Of a stretch of DNA of 64,000 bases, positions 30,751 through 42,212 are shown one piece after another. The DNA is from Ryuthela nishihirai (lineage: Eukaryota > Arthropoda > Arachnida > Araneae > Heptathelidae). Numbering within the stretch: the stretch's first letter is position 1; each line of letters opens with the position of its first letter. Below the pieces are notes generated by a model, which made no database searches, was not told the origin of the DNA, and was given only the letters and a program-made list of their open reading frames with translations. A program made the translations under genes and the position numbers. The stretch spans positions 38,564,901 to 38,628,900 of the forward strand of contig JAWZYU010000034.1 in NCBI GenBank assembly GCA_038380435.1. Reading direction: 5' to 3'.

Positions 30751-31349
30751 GATCACAAAGACCCCGAGGGTTTAGAGAATGTTGGTGGGAGGTGACCCAC
30801 TGGGCAGCTGTAGGAAGTCAAATGGTATCCTCCCTTCAAATCAAATGGTATCCTCCCTTCAAGTCAGATGGTATCCTCCCTTCAAGTCAGATGGTATCCT
30901 CCCTTTAAGTCAAATGGCATCCTCCCTTCAAATCAAATGGTATCCTCCCTTCAAGTCAAATGATATTCTCCCTTCAAATCAAATGGTATCCTCCCTTCAA
31001 GTCAAATAGTATCCTCCGTTCAAATCAAATGGTATCCTCCCTTCAAGTCAAATGGTATCCTCCCTTCAAGTCAAATGGTATCCTCCCTTCAAATCAAATG
31101 GTATCCTCCCTTGAAATCAGATGGTATCCTCCCTTCAAGTCAAATGGTCTCCTCCCTTCAAATCAAATGGTCTCCTCCCTTCAAGTCCATCCACCTTGTT
31201 CTTAACGTGCACAGGGTGTGGCTCTCCCTCACACGGATCGTGGCTTAACGTCTCATGCTACGGATGGCTTTATGAAGTTTATAATTATCCCCAAAATTAT
31301 CCCATTGTTGCCCCTTACTGACCGAGGGCAGGGCGAAGAGTTTTGCGTA
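30751..31349 (-). mobile_element. Old SINE1 disrupted by a 23-bp minisatellite
   Basis: SINE1 body pieces lie on both sides (ACCCCGAGGGTTTAGAG on the left, CATCCACCTTGTTCTTAACG on the right). The internal SINE segment normally reading CAGATGGTAGCCTCCCGTC has expanded into the array below. Confidence 0.75.
30817..31187. repeat. 23-bp minisatellite, about 16 units
   Basis: Units of CAAATGGTATCCTCCCTTC plus four bases, varying at CAAATCAAA/CAAGTCAAA/CAAGTCAGA and once at GGCATCC. Because 23 is not a multiple of three and no stop occurs in the unit, all frames stay open. The 76- and 81-residue frames are artefacts. Confidence 0.92.
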
Positions 31350-31365
31350 CAGATAGAAAAGTTGT

Positions 31366-31748
31366 TTGTTTGTTATACCTCTGAGCGGCACTTTTCTGGA
31401 CATAATGGGTTAAATGGCCAGGTCTCAAGGACCCCGAAGGCTCAGAGAAGGTTGGGGGAGGGGACCCAATGGAACAGTTGTTAGGAGACAGATGGTAGCC
31501 TACCATCAAGGCTATCCAGCGTGTTCTTTAACGTGCACAGGGTATGGTTCTCCCGCATACAGGGCCACGGCTTAACGTCCCATCCGACGGACAGCGGCCT
31601 TTCCAAGCCCATCGGTGTCGCCTACTGACCGTGGGCAGGGCGGGGAATTTTTGCTAAGATAAATCTAAAAGCTGACCCAGCTAGTACTCGAACCTGGGAA
31701 CTACAGATTACAAGCCTAGCGCGCTACCGACTGAGCCACCCCACGCCC
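31366..31748 (-). mobile_element. SINE1, somewhat diverged
   Basis: Tail (TTTGTTATACCTCTGAGCGG) to head (GAGCCACCCCACGCCC), plus-strand reading, with scattered substitutions. Confidence 0.85.
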
Positions 31749-31976
31749 GAAGGTAGAAAAGGAAAAGAGTAAATGTAGGAGGGGGAGGGGAGAGAAGAGA
31801 AGGATTTCTAACTCACTATAACATCTCAACCTCGTTTTAAAAATCTTAAAAAAATTCTTGAGAAATACGGGGGGAAAAAATCCATAAATTTAATAATTTT
31901 TTTTCTTCCCTCTATCCCCCTTACCAGCATTCTCAAAGGAGGTGGGGGAAGGTGACCATGCCCCCCCCAGATCAGT

Positions 31977-33136
31977 TCCGCAAAATTCCCCGCCCTACCC
32001 ACGATCAGTAGGGGACACCGATGGGCTTGGAAAGGCCGCCGTCCATCGGATGGGTTGGGTTGTTTTACCTCTGAGCGGCACTTTTTTGCACACCATGGGC
32101 TAAATGGCCAGGTCACATGGACCCCGAAGGCTCAGAGAAGGTTGGGGGAGGGGACCCACTGGAACAGCTGTTGGGAGACAGATGGTAGCCTCCCGTTAAG
32201 GCCATCCAGCGTGTTCTTTAACGTTGGGTTGTTTTACCTCTGAGCGGCACTTTTTTACACACCATGGGCTAAATGGCCAGGTCACATGGACCCCGAAGGC
32301 TCAGAGAAGGTTGGGGGAGGGGACCCACTGGAACAGCTGTTGGGATACAGATGGTAGCCTCCCGTTAAGGCCATCCAGCGTGTTCTTTAACGTTGGGTTG
32401 TTTTACCTCTGAGCGGCACTTTTTTACACACCATGGGCTAAATGGTCAGGTCACATGGACCCCGAAAGCTCAGAGAAGGTTGGGGGTGGGGACCCACTGG
32501 AACAGCTGTTGGGAGACAGATGGTAGCCTCCCGTCAAGGACATCCAGCGTGTTCTTTAACGTTGGATTGTTTTACCTCTGAGCGGCAATTTTTTTCACAC
32601 CATGGGCTAAATGACCAGGCCACAAGGACCCCGAAGGCTCAGAGAAGGTTGGGGGAGGGGACCCACTGGAACAGCTGTTGGGAGACAGATGGTAGCCTCC
32701 CGTCAAGGCCATCCAGCGTGTTCTTTAACGTGCACAGGGTATGGCTCTCCCGCACACGGGGCCACGGCTTAACGCCCATCCGACGGACGGCGGCCTTTTC
32801 AAGCCTATCGGTGTCCCCTACTGACCGTGGGCAGGGCGGGGAAATTTTGCGGAGATAAATCTCAACGCTGACCCAGCTGGGACTCGAACCTGGGAACTAC
32901 AGATTACGCCGTCGGATGGGACGTTAAGCCGTGGCCCCGTGTGCGGGAGAGCCATACCCTGTGCACGTTAAAGAACACGCTGGATGGCCTTGACGGGAAA
33001 TTACCATCTGTCTCCCAACAGCTGTTCCAGTGGGTCCCCTCCCCCAACCTTCTCTGAGCCTTCGGGGTCCATGTGACCTGGCCATTTAGCCCATGGTGCG
33101 CAAAAAAGTGCCGCTCAGAGGTAAAACAACCCAACC
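31977..33136 (+). mobile_element. 5'-truncated SINE1 interrupted by a second SINE1
   Basis: The 5' part (31,977-32,053) starts within the head at CCGCAAAATTCCCC, and the rest resumes at 32,909. The target duplication CCCCAGATCAGT is at 31,965-31,976 and 33,137-33,148. The truncation at the 5' end with an intact tail fits incomplete reverse transcription. Confidence 0.88.
32054..32908 (-). mobile_element. SINE1 with four 169-bp units of its 3' half, nested
   Basis: Four tandem tail-to-body units with the junction TTCTTTAACGTTGGGTTG (the last GTTGGATTG) precede one body and partial head ending at ACAGATTACG. It sits inside the plus-strand SINE1, and the host motif CCGTC.(AT)CGGATGG is duplicated at 32,039-32,053 and 32,909-32,919. 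Confidence 0.88.
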
Positions 33137-33148
33137 CCCCAGATCAGT

Positions 33149-33749
33149 CCCTGTGTTTGTGCAGTTTGTTTAAAATTGTTAGAAAATGACTCTCAGATAA
33201 GATCAAAAAATGAAGGATTTTATTTTGGAATACAGCGAAATTTTAAAAGCATTCAAAAAATTACAAAAATTACATTTTCACTTTAAAGAAAAAAATCGTG
33301 GCTGAGTCACCAAGATTCACTGTAACGAATTTTTTTTTCCGCCAGATGCGTTACATTTTTTTTTATTAAAATAATGAGGTTTATTTTTTGATAATTTTTT
33401 CCGCTGCTTGTCGGTAAGTGATTGCTTATTTCACAATCGTCTTATCTTACTGGAGAGTCGATTTCTGCCAGTTAAAATGCGTATATAAAATATAAGCAAT
33501 ATCAATTTACTGTTGTTTCCTCGGGAGTTTATATAAATATATATATAGCTAATTCCTAGTATTTTTATATTTATAATGGGGCATTAAACAACAGAAGGTG
33601 ACATTTCAAAACGTACTTATTTGTAACATACTCTTTATTACATTGAAAAAGCATCTAAAATCTTTAAAGCTTTTTTTTTTCTTCCTATTGAAATTATCAC
33701 TATTGATTCGATATCTGATTTTGGATTAGAGCTGTGTTTAAAAAGCCTG
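33149..33749. other. AT-rich spacer, no gene seen
   Basis: Poly-A/T runs and TATATA stretches. No credible gene. Confidence 0.4.
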
Positions 33750-34373
33750 TACAGTCGCTCAAAAAATATCCGAACACTATGGTTGATTACAGAATTCAGA
33801 AAAAACATCCGGCAACGATTTTCTTTTTTTAGAAATTAGTGATCTGGCAACCTTTCGTGTCACGTGACACAAAAGGTTACCAGATCAATAATTTCTAAAA
33901 AAAAAAAAATCGTTGCCAGATATTTTTTCTGAATTCTGTAATCGATCAGAGTGTTTGGATATTTTTTAATATATATAATGCGTGTGAATATATAATGCAA
34001 TGAATATGGAGCGTGTGCAGTTACCGTTCACAGCAAACTGGAGCGGTTGCGGTTAATGTTCACAGCACATTGAATCGTTTGAGCTCACAAAAACCTGGAT
34101 CGTGTGGGCCCACTCACAGAAATATTGAGCGTGTGCAGTTACCGTTCACAGCAAACTGGAGCGTGTGCAGTAACTGCACACGCTCCAGTTTGCTGTGAAC
34201 GGTAACTGGAGCGTGTACAGTTGCTGTACACGCTCCAGATATTTTTCCTGAATTCCGTAATCACGTGACACGAAGGTTGCCAGATCACTAATTCCTAAAA
34301 AAATCAATGCCAGATATTTTTTCTGAATTTTGCAATCAACCATAGTGTTCGGATACTTTTTTGAGCGACTGTA
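33750..34373. mobile_element. Composite Tc1-type MITE with two hairpin modules
   Basis: Bounded by TACAGTCGCTCAAAAAA and its complement ending GACTGTA. Module A is the CTGGCAACG...GTCACGTGAC...CGTTGCCAG palindrome. Module B has GAGCGTGTGCAGTTAC, then palindromes around GTGTGCAGTAACTGCACAC and GTGTACAGTTGCTGTACAC. An AATATATAATGCAATGAATAT spacer links them. Confidence 0.8.
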
Positions 34374-34675
34374 CATGCATACAGATTCACGATATATATT
34401 GAATGGAAACGAAATCCTAGAAATGTATTTATTCTGAAGTAATGACGAGTCAGAGTCTTGGAGCTAACAACAATTTCCTTCGCTTAAGCGAACAACTGCA
34501 AATGATTTTTGAGGAATCCCAGCTGCTAGATCATTTTTATTAACTGACAATACAGGGTGAACAAAAATTAAACAATAATAGCTCTTGAACTTATAAGGAA
34601 CGTGTCTTTAGAGCGATTGCTGTTACAAGGTTCACAAATAATGGAAGTTTCTTACAATCGCAACTTCCATTTAAG
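34374..34675. other. Flank shared with 62,555-62,620
   Basis: The first about 65 bp (ACATGCATACAGATTCACG through CTAGAAATGTATTTATTC) recur next to the MITE at 62,555, so MITE and flank were copied together. The remainder is unassigned. Confidence 0.6.
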
Positions 34676-34689
34676 TATTGCTCGTTGTA

Positions 34690-35179
34690 GCCGTCCCGCA
34701 CCGATGGGCTTGAAAAGGCCGCCGTTCATCGGATGGGACGTTAAGCCATGGCCCCGTGTGCGGAAGAGCCATACCCTGTGCACGTTAAAGAACACGCTGG
34801 ATGGCCTTGACGGGAGGCTACCATCTGTCTCCTAACAGCTGTTCCAGTGGGTCCCCTCCCCCAACCTTCTCTGAACCTTCGGGGTCCATGTGACCTGGCC
34901 ATTTAGACCATGGTGTGCAAAAAAAGTGCCGCTCAGAGGTAACACAACCCAACCCAAAATTGTAGCCGTCACGTGGCCGAGTGGTTAGAGCGCTTGGATG
35001 CTTGATCTACGGGACCTGGGTTCGAGCCCCGGGTAAGGCATGGCTGTGTGTGTCGTTTTTCTGCTGAGGTCCTGCCATCCTCACATACCTTCTACTATAG
35101 CATATAAACTGACAGGCTCCTGTCAGACCTCTGTGGCAAGCAGCTGCTTGAGGGGGTATTTATTTTATTTATTTTTTTA
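34690..35179 (+). mobile_element. SINE2 interrupted near its 5' end by SINE1
   Basis: Target duplication TATTGCTCGTTGTA at 34,676-34,689 and 35,180-35,193. The first nine bases (CCGTCCCG and one) are split from the rest (34,966 onward) by the SINE1 at 34,699-34,959. Confidence 0.88.
34699..34959 (+). mobile_element. 5'-truncated SINE1 nested in SINE2
   Basis: Starts at ACCGATGGGCTTG in mid-body and ends in the AACCCAACCC tail. The target duplication TTGTAGCCGTC(C/A)CG at 34,685-34,698 and 34,960-34,973 includes SINE2 sequence, so it is the younger insertion. Confidence 0.9.
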
Positions 35180-35260
35180 TATTGCTCGTTGTAAGGACGA
35201 TATCCAGTTCCTAATCATAAGTGATAGGTTCACTGCTCCAGCCAATCCGAAAGAATAAGT

Positions 35261-35336
35261 TGGTGTGGGGCGTCCAGTTAGATGGTTTTGACTCTGAGCA
35301 ACACTTTCTTGCACACAATGGGCTAAATGGCCAGGA
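35261..35336. repeat. Long direct repeat, left copy, abutting a SINE1
   Basis: About 75 bp starting TGGTGTGGGGCGTCCAG. It is repeated at 35,726-35,800 with a few mismatches, mostly in the last 15 bp. The repeat itself contains SINE-tail-like sequence. Confidence 0.75.
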
Positions 35337-35725
35337 TTGGGTTGGGTTGTTTTACCTCTGAGCGGCACTTTTTTGCACACAATGGGCTAAATGGCCAGGT
35401 CACAAGGACCCTTGTAGGCTCAGAGAAGGTTGGGGGAGGGGACCCACTGGAACAGCTGTTGGGAGACAGATGGTAGCCTCCCGTCAAGGCCATCCAGCGT
35501 GCTCTTTAACGTGCACAGTGTATGGCTCTCCCGTACACGGGGACACGGCTTAACGTCCCATCCGACGGACGGCGGCCTTTCCAAGCCCATCGGTGTCCCC
35601 TACTGACCGTTTGCAGGGCGGGGAGTTTTGCAGAAATAAATCTCAACGCTAACCCAGCTGGGACTCGAACCTGGGAACTACAGATTACAAGTCTGTAGCG
35701 CCACCGACTGAGCCACCCCCGCCCC
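35337..35725 (-). mobile_element. Full-length SINE1 between long direct repeats
   Basis: The tail TTGGGTTGGG starts exactly where the left repeat ends, and the right repeat starts exactly after the head end CCCGCCCC. The repeats therefore behave as an unusually long target duplication. Confidence 0.85.
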
Positions 35726-35800
35726 TGGTGCGGGGCGTCCAGTTAGATGGTTTTGACTGTGAGCAACACTTTCTTGCACACAATGGGAGAAACAACCAGG

Positions 35801-36780
35801 TCACTAGGGTCCGAACGGTGACACTTTTTTGCAAACAATGGACTGAATGGCTAAGTGACAAGGCCTTCAATGGGCGCACTGTTTTTGCCCACAATGGGCT
35901 AAATGGCCAGGTGACAAGGCCTTCAATGGTGGCATTTTTTTCAAACAATGGGCTAAATGATCAGGAGACAAGGCCTTCAATGGCGGCTCTTTATTGCAAA
36001 CAATGGGCTAAATGGTCAGGTGACAAGGCCTTCAATGGTCGCACTTTTTTTTTTGCAAACAATAGGGTAAATGGTCAGGTGACAAGGCCTTCAATGGCGG
36101 CACTTTTTTTTGCAAACAATGTGCTAAATGGTGACAAGGCCTTCAATGGCGGCACCTTTTTTGCAAACAATGGGCTAAATGGTCAGGTGACAAGGCCTTC
36201 AATGGCGGCATTTTTTTTGCAAACAGTGGACTAAATGGTCAGGTGACAAGGCCTTCAATGGTCGCACTTTTTTTGCAAACAATGTGCTAAATGGTCAGGT
36301 GACAAGGCCTTCAATGGCGGCACTTTTTTTTCAAACAATGGGCTAAATGATCAGGAGACAAGGCCTTCAATGGCGGTTCTTTATTGCAAACAATGGGCTA
36401 AATGGTCAGGTGACAAGGCCTTCAATGGCGGCACTTTTTTTGCAAACAATGTGCTAAATGGTGACAAGGCCTTCAATGGCGGCACCTTTTTTGCAAACAA
36501 TGGGCTAAATGGTCAGGTGACAAAGCCTTCAATGGCGGCACTATTTTTGCAAACAATGTGCTAAATGGTGACAAGGCCTTCAATGGCGGCACTTTTTTTG
36601 CAAACAATGGACTAAATGGTCAGGTGACAAGGTCTTCAATGGTCGCACTTTTTTTGCAAACAATGTGCTAAATGGTCAGGTGACAAGGCCTTCAATGGCG
36701 GCACTTTTTTTTTCAAACAATGGGCTAAATGATCAGTAGTCAAGGCCTTCAATGGCAGCACTTTTTTGCACACAATGGCC
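35801..36780 (-). repeat. About 57-bp minisatellite from the SINE1 3' end, about 18 units
   Basis: Units read AAGGCCTTCAATGGCGGCAC, a T run, GCAAACAATGGGCTAAATGG and TCAGGTGAC. Some lack TCAGGTG. Two marker variants (GCTAAATGATCAGGAGAC, GGCGG(C/T)TCTTTATTGC) recur about 392 bp apart, so a block of several units was duplicated. The 168-residue open frame is a repeat artefact. Confidence 0.88.
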
Positions 36781-36895
36781 AACAGCAGGATTGGTTTCGC
36801 ACAGGTAAATCTCAACGCTGCACAGTTGGAACTCGAACCTAGGAACTGCAGATTACGACCTGGCACGTTATCGACTGCTTCACCACGTGGCACGC
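36781..36895 (-). mobile_element. SINE1 head belonging to the 57-bp array
   Basis: AGGTAAATCTCAACGCTG, a B-box region (AACTCGAACCTAGG) and ACAGATTACG-like sequence follow the minisatellite. The array is therefore an expanded 3' part of one old SINE1. Confidence 0.7.
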
Positions 36896-37016
36896 AGACA
36901 CTATGAGAGAAAAGCAGACGTATCTATTAGGACGTGATGACGTCAGAGTGCACTGAGCTTAAATGAATTAAACAAGCCATGGAGAAAGTTCTCTTTCAGC
37001 AGATTTCGGGGCCCTT

Positions 37017-37548
37017 GGTGATGTGCGGCATGAAATTAATAGACGAATAGGGATGGCTGCCGGGACTTTGAAGAATCTATGGAGATTGTGGAGAAATAGG
37101 TGTATACACTAAAGACTAAAATTAGACTGTATAATAGTTTGGTTCTTTCTAGGGTTAGTTATGGTAGTGAAACTTGGACACTTTGTAAACAAGATAACAG
37201 GAAACTAGATGCTTACGCAGTATCTTGGGCATTAGGTGGTTCAACTTTGTAACTAATGATGAGGTTAGGCAAAGGAGTTTGCAACCTCCTTTAAGCAGCA
37301 TATTGTGCAGAGAGAGACTCCGCTGGTTTGGCCATGTTGCCCGTATGGATAATTATAGATTGGCGAATAGGGTTATGAACAGTGTGCCTAGAGGCCTCAG
37401 AAGGAGGGGGAGACCTAGGATGCGGTGGGCAGACAATGTCAAACAGGACCTTGTTAGAATTGGTGTGCAGTGGCCAGATGCAGCAGATGAAGCTCAGGAT
37501 AGACTTGCTTGGAGAACTAAATTGCACGGTCTGGTTGGACCTCCGTAG
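37017..37548 (+). pseudogene. Non-LTR retrotransposon reverse transcriptase C-terminal fragment, frameshifted
   Basis: Three reading-frame pieces add up to the C-terminal end of a LINE-type polyprotein. They are GDVRHEINRRIGMAAGTLK (about 37,017-37,100), IRLYNSLVLSRVSYGSETW (37,121 onward) and LGIRWFNFVTNDEVRQRS through RLRWFGHVARM, RRRGRPRMRWADNV and LAWRTKLHGLVGPP (37,225-37,548). The last motifs are typical of the region after the RT domain in RTE/BovB-like and related elements. Stops and frameshifts between pieces, plus loss of the whole 5' end, make it dead. It ends in an (ATG)n run, a common 3' end for RTE-type LINEs. Confidence 0.85.
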
Positions 37549-37563
37549 CCCAAAGCTGCTTGA

Positions 37564-37582
37564 GGATGATGATGATGATGAT
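37564..37582. repeat. (GAT)n tail of the LINE fragment
   Basis: GATGATGATGATGATGATG immediately after the coding remnant. Confidence 0.8.
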
Positions 37583-37689
37583 GTAATTCCACAGATATTT
37601 GAACTATTGGTCCCAGTTTTCGTATACGGGTTTCCCACGTGTGATTCTAGGTTAGGTGAAAAAAAATCGGGACTGTATCTTCCGTTGGG

Positions 37690-37915
37690 CGATTTGGGTT
37701 GTTTCAGCTCTGAGGAGTACTTTTATGCACACAATGGGCTAAATGACCAGGTCACAAGGACCCGGAAGGCTCAGAGAAGATTGGGGACCCACTGGACAGA
37801 TGTTGGGAGACAGATGGTAGCTTTCGTCAAGACCATCCAGCGTTCTTTAACGTGCACAGGGTATGGCTGTCCCGCACTCGAAGCAACGTCTTGTCCGTCG
37901 GATGAAATATGCAAA
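37690..37915 (-). mobile_element. Degenerate SINE1
   Basis: Recognisable by GGTTGTTTCAGCTCTGAG, ATGGGCTAAATGACCAGG and GTGCACAGGGTATGGCTG, with several deletions. Confidence 0.7.
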
Positions 37916-37979
37916 AAATAAGGAAGATTAAATTTGATTATCGATAGGATATTGACCTTGCAACGTCCGTCGTATTTCT

Positions 37980-38385
37980 TCGTGACACGAAGGTTGCCAG
38001 ATCACTAATTTCTAAAAAAAAAATCGTTGCCAGATATTTTTCCTGAATTCTGTAGTCAACCATAGTGTTCGGATTTTTTATAATATATATAATGCGTATG
38101 AATATATAATGCAATTAATATGGAGCGTGTGCAGTTACCGTTCACAGCAAACTGGAGCGGTTGCGGTTAATGTTCACAGCACATTGAATCGTGTGAGCTC
38201 ACAAAAACCTGGATCGTGTGGGCCCACTCACGGAAACATTGAGCGTGTGCAGTAACTGCACACGCTCCAGTTTGCTGTGAACGGTAACTGGAGCGTGTAC
38301 AGTTGCTGTACACGCTCCAGATATTTTTTCTGAATTCTGTAATCAACCATAGTGTTCGGATATTTTTTTTGAGCGACTGTACTCC
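37980..38385. mobile_element. Composite Tc1-type MITE, left end missing
   Basis: Module A starts at its centre (GTGACACGAAGG). Module B and the right terminus TTTGAGCGACTGTA are intact. Confidence 0.75.
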
Positions 38386-38425
38386 CAAGGGGTACGCATG
38401 CGTACCCCATGTTGAGAACCCCTAG
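38386..38425. repeat. hAT-like end fragment with GGGGTACGCATGCGTACCCC palindrome
   Basis: A perfect 20-bp palindrome followed by GTTGAGAACCCCTAGG, similar to hAT termini. The partner end was not found. Confidence 0.45.
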
Positions 38426-38785
38426 GATAGACGATACTTTCAAAAAAATAAATTTGAATTTGAAATGTGAAAAAAATAAGAAAGATTAAGATTAATTATC
38501 GATAGGATATTGACCTTGCAACGAGTGCGGCTGATGTGGAAACTTGTTTATTAAAAAACTACCGTTTCTTGTGACTTTGTAACAGCAAATCTGCATAACG
38601 ATCCATTCATTAGTTTAAGAGTCAGGGCCGTATCCAAGGAAGGGGGAAGAGAGTAAGGCCCGTATCCCCCCCCCCTCCAGAAAATTCCTGTTAAATGCGG
38701 TCGTCTTATACAAAATCCCAAACTAATCTGCTTGCTTTGAAATCCATAAAAGTTGCCTTTAAACAATTTTATTCTTGACTCATAG
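38426..38785. other. Unassigned spacer
   Basis: The text AAAATAAGAAAGATTAA... with CGATAGGATATTGACCTTGC at 38,500-38,520 repeats sequence at about 37,917-37,965. The two flanks of the preceding MITE therefore share a roughly 50-bp direct repeat. No gene. Confidence 0.45.
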
Positions 38786-39582
38786 TACAGTCGCTCAAAA
38801 AACATCCGAACACTATGGTTGATTACAGAATTCAGAAAAAATATATGGCAACGATTTTTTTAGAAATTAGTGATCTGGCAACCTTCGTGTCACGTGATTA
38901 CAGAATTCAGGAGAAATATCTGGAGCGTGTACAGCAACTGTACACGCTCCAGTTACCGTTCACAGGAAACTGGAGCGTGTGCAGTTACTGCACACGCTCC
39001 AGTTTGCTGTGAATGGTAACTGCACACGCTCAATATTTCTGTGAGTGAGCCCACACGATCTAGTATCAAAATAATATGACCACCTACAGTCGCTCAAAAA
39101 AGTATCCGAACACTATGGTTGATTACAGAATTCAGAAAAAATATCTGGCAACGATTTTTTTTTTAGAAATTAATGATCTGGCAACCTTCGTGTCACGTGA
39201 CATGAAGGTTGTCAGATCACTAATTTCTAAAAAAAATCATTGCCAGATATTTTTTCTGAATCCTGTAATCAACCATAGTGTTCGGATATTTTTTATTATA
39301 TATAATGCGTATGAATATATAATGCAATGAATATGGAACGTGTGCAGTTGCCGTTCACAGCGAACTGGAGCGGTTGCGGTTAATGTTCACAGCACATTGA
39401 ATCGTGTGAGCTCATAAAGACCTGGATCGTGTGTCATAAGACCCACTCACAGAAATATTGAGCGTGTGCAGTTACCGTTCACAGCAAACTGGAGCGTGTG
39501 CAGTTGCTATACACGCTCCAGATATTTTTTTATGAATTCTGTAATCAATCATAGTGTTCGGATACTTTTTTGAGAGACTGTA
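38786..39582. mobile_element. Two composite Tc1-type MITEs end to end
   Basis: A left-end unit (38,786-39,084) loses its right terminus and runs into AATAATATGACCACC, the end of a second MITE type. At 39,085 a new TACAGTCGCTCAAAAAAG begins and runs to GAGAGACTGTA. Confidence 0.75.
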
Positions 39583-40072
39583 CATGTCCGACACTGAAAA
39601 TAGATTTTTGAAAGACAATTATAAAATTTCATTCCATAGAAAATATCATTTTTGACTTTCCTGTCCCGGTAGAATAGTTTTCAGTAATTGGGAAACATTT
39701 CTCAAGTCTTATTCTCAGACCCCCCTCCTCACCGAAATTAAATTAACTAAATTCTCGAACCCCACCCCCCTCCCGAAACTAAATCCTGGGTACGTGCATG
39801 TCACGAGTTCTTACCGTTGAATTTTTGTTACATTATTTTGTGCACACCCTATATTATTCAAACTTTACTCTAAACCAGTAGTTTCCAATCTCCTTCAGGT
39901 TGTGTCTGAGATTTGTGGTTTTTAATCATTTTCAGATTCTGTCTGAAATCTGAAATGAGAGCTTCTCACTACCCCCTCCCCACCAGATATTTTTGGAAGT
40001 TCGAGCAATTCATTTTCCAGTGAGAGTCACCACAGTTTTTTGTTTTTGCTTTTAATATTAACAGAATTGCTG

Positions 40073-40460
40073 CAGGGGTGGCTCAGTCGGTAGCTTCCCA
40101 GGCTCGTCATCTGTAGTTCCCAGGTTCGAGTCCCGCCTGGGCCAGGGTTGATATTTATCTCCGCAAAACCTTCGTGCCCTACCCTCGGTTAGTAGGGGAC
40201 GACGACAGGCTTGGAAAGGCCGTCGTTGGTAGGATGGGAGGTTGAGCCGTGGCCACATGTGCAGGAGAGCCATACCCTGTGCACGATAAAGAACATGTTG
40301 GATGGCCTTGACGGGAGGCTACCATCTGTCTCCTAACAGCTGTTCAGTGGGTCGCTTCTGCCAACCTTCTCTGAACCCTTTGGGGTCCTTATCACTTGGA
40401 CGTTTAACCCATTGTGTGCAAAAAAGTGTCACTCAGAGGTAAAACAACCCAACCTAACCT
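40073..40460 (+). mobile_element. Old SINE1, left arm of an inverted pair
   Basis: Diverged copy (GAGGTTGAGCCGTGGCCAC, ACATGTTGGATGGCC). The same diagnostic changes recur in inverse orientation at 41,160-41,394, so the pair arose by inverted duplication and not as two independent insertions. Confidence 0.75.
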
Positions 40461-40645
40461 TTCCCCAACTTTCTCTGAATCCTTGGGGTTCTTATGACTT
40501 GGACATTTAACCTATTGTGTGCAAAAATAGTGCAAGGATTCAGAGAAAGTTGGGAGGTTAGGTTGGGTTGTTTTACCTCTGATTGGCACTTTTTTCAACA
40601 CACAATGGTCTAAATATCCCAGTCATAAGGAGCCCAAGGATTCGG

Positions 40646-41033
40646 GTTGGGTTGGGTTGTTTTACCTCTGAACGGCACTTTTTTGCACACCATGGGCTAA
40701 ATGGCCAGGTCACATGGACCCCGAAGGCTCAGAGAAGGTTGGGGGAGGGGACCCACTGGAACAGCTGTTGGGAGACAGATGGTAGCCTCCCGTCAAGGCC
40801 ATCCAGCGTGTTCTTTAACGTGCACAGGGTATGGCTCTCCCGCACACGGGGCCACGGCTTAACGTCCCATCCGACGGACGGCGGCCTTTCCAAGCCCATC
40901 GGTGTCCCCTACTGACCGTGGGCAGGGCGGAGAATTTTGCGGAGATAAATCTCAACGCTGACCCAGCTGGGACTCGAACCTGGGAACTACAGATTACGAG
41001 CCTGGCGCGCTACCGACTGAGCCACCCCCGCCC
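40646..41033 (-). mobile_element. Full-length SINE1 with 13-bp target duplication
   Basis: CCCAAGGATTCGG at 40,633-40,645 and 41,034-41,046. The copy is close to the consensus and so young. Confidence 0.93.
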
Positions 41034-41159
41034 CCCAAGGATTCGGAGAAAGTTGGGAGGTTAGGCTGGGTTGTTTTACGTCTGAGTGGCACTTTTTTTT
41101 GCACACAATGGTCTAAATGTCCAAGTCATAAGGAACCCAAGAATTCAGAGAAAGTTGGG

Positions 41160-41394
41160 AGGTTAGGTTGGGTTGTTTTACCTCTGAGTGACACTTTTTT
41201 GCACACAATGGGCTAAACGTCCAAGTGATAAGGACCCCAAGGTTTCAGAGAAGGTTGGCAGAAGCGACCCACTGAACAGCTGTTAGGAGACAGATGGTAG
41301 CCTCCCTTCAAGGCCATCCAACATGTTCTTTATCGTGCACAGGGTATGGCTCTCCTGCACATGTGGCCACGGCTCAACCTCCCATCCTACGGTA
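41160..41394 (-). mobile_element. Old SINE1, right arm of the inverted pair
   Basis: Complementary to about 40,225-40,455, sharing CAACATGTTCTTTATCGTGC and GCTCAACCTCCCATCC. The terminal CAACCTCCCATCCTACGGTA is repeated twice. Confidence 0.75.
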
Positions 41395-41448
41395 TGGTAA
41401 TCAATCAACCTCCCATCCTACGGTATGCCTCAACCTCCCATCCTACTG

Positions 41449-42137
41449 TACAATCTGGTTGATTACAGAATTAAAAAAAATATCTGGCAACGTTTTTTTT
41501 AGAAATTAGTGATCTGGCAACCTTTCGTGTCATGTGACACGAAAGGTTGCCAGATTACTAATTTCTAAAAAAAATCGTTGCCAGATATTTTTTCTGAATT
41601 CTGTAATCAACCCTAGTGTTCGGATACTTTTTTGAGCGACTGTAGGTGGTCATATTATTTTGATACTAGATCGTGTGGCTCACTCACGGAAATATTGAGC
41701 GTGTGCAGTTACCGTTCACAGCAAACTGGAGCGTGTGCAGTAACTGCACACGCTCCAGTTTCCTGTGAACGGTAACTGGAGCGTGTACAGTTGCTGTACA
41801 CGCTCCAGATATTTTTTCTGAATTCTATAATCAACCATAGTGTTCGGATACTTTTTTGAGCGACTGTAGGTGGTCATATTATTTTAATACTAGATCGTGT
41901 GGGGCTCACTCACGGAAATATTGAGCGTCTGCAGTTACCGTCCACAGCAAACTGGAGCGTGTGCAGTAACTGCACACGCTCCAGTTTGCTGTGAACGGTA
42001 ACTGGAGCGTGTACAGTTGCTGTACACGCGACACGAAGGTTGCCAGATCACTAATTTCTAAAAAAAATCGTTGCCAGATATTTTTTCTGAATTCTGTAAT
42101 CAACCATAGTGTTCGGATATTTTTTTGAGCGACTGTA
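41449..42137. mobile_element. Three composite Tc1-type MITE segments in series
   Basis: Right termini GAGCGACTGTA at about 41,632-41,642, 41,856-41,866 and 42,127-42,137 follow modules A and B in varied combinations. The linker GGTGGTCATATTATTTTGATAC comes from the second MITE type. Confidence 0.75.
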
Positions 42138-42212
42138 CCAGAATAATATGACCACCTACCATAGTATATGTATGGTAGGTAGTCATATCATTCTGATACG
42201 ATCGTGTATATG
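42138..42212. mobile_element. Second palindromic MITE type
   Basis: Imperfect hairpin with AGAATAATATGACCACCTAC and its complement on either side of ATATGT. A cleaner copy is at 53,537-53,615. Confidence 0.65.

Noticed and set aside
35728..36234. 168-residue repetitive frame
   Set aside because: Minisatellite artefact. Adjacent units shift frame through T-run length changes.
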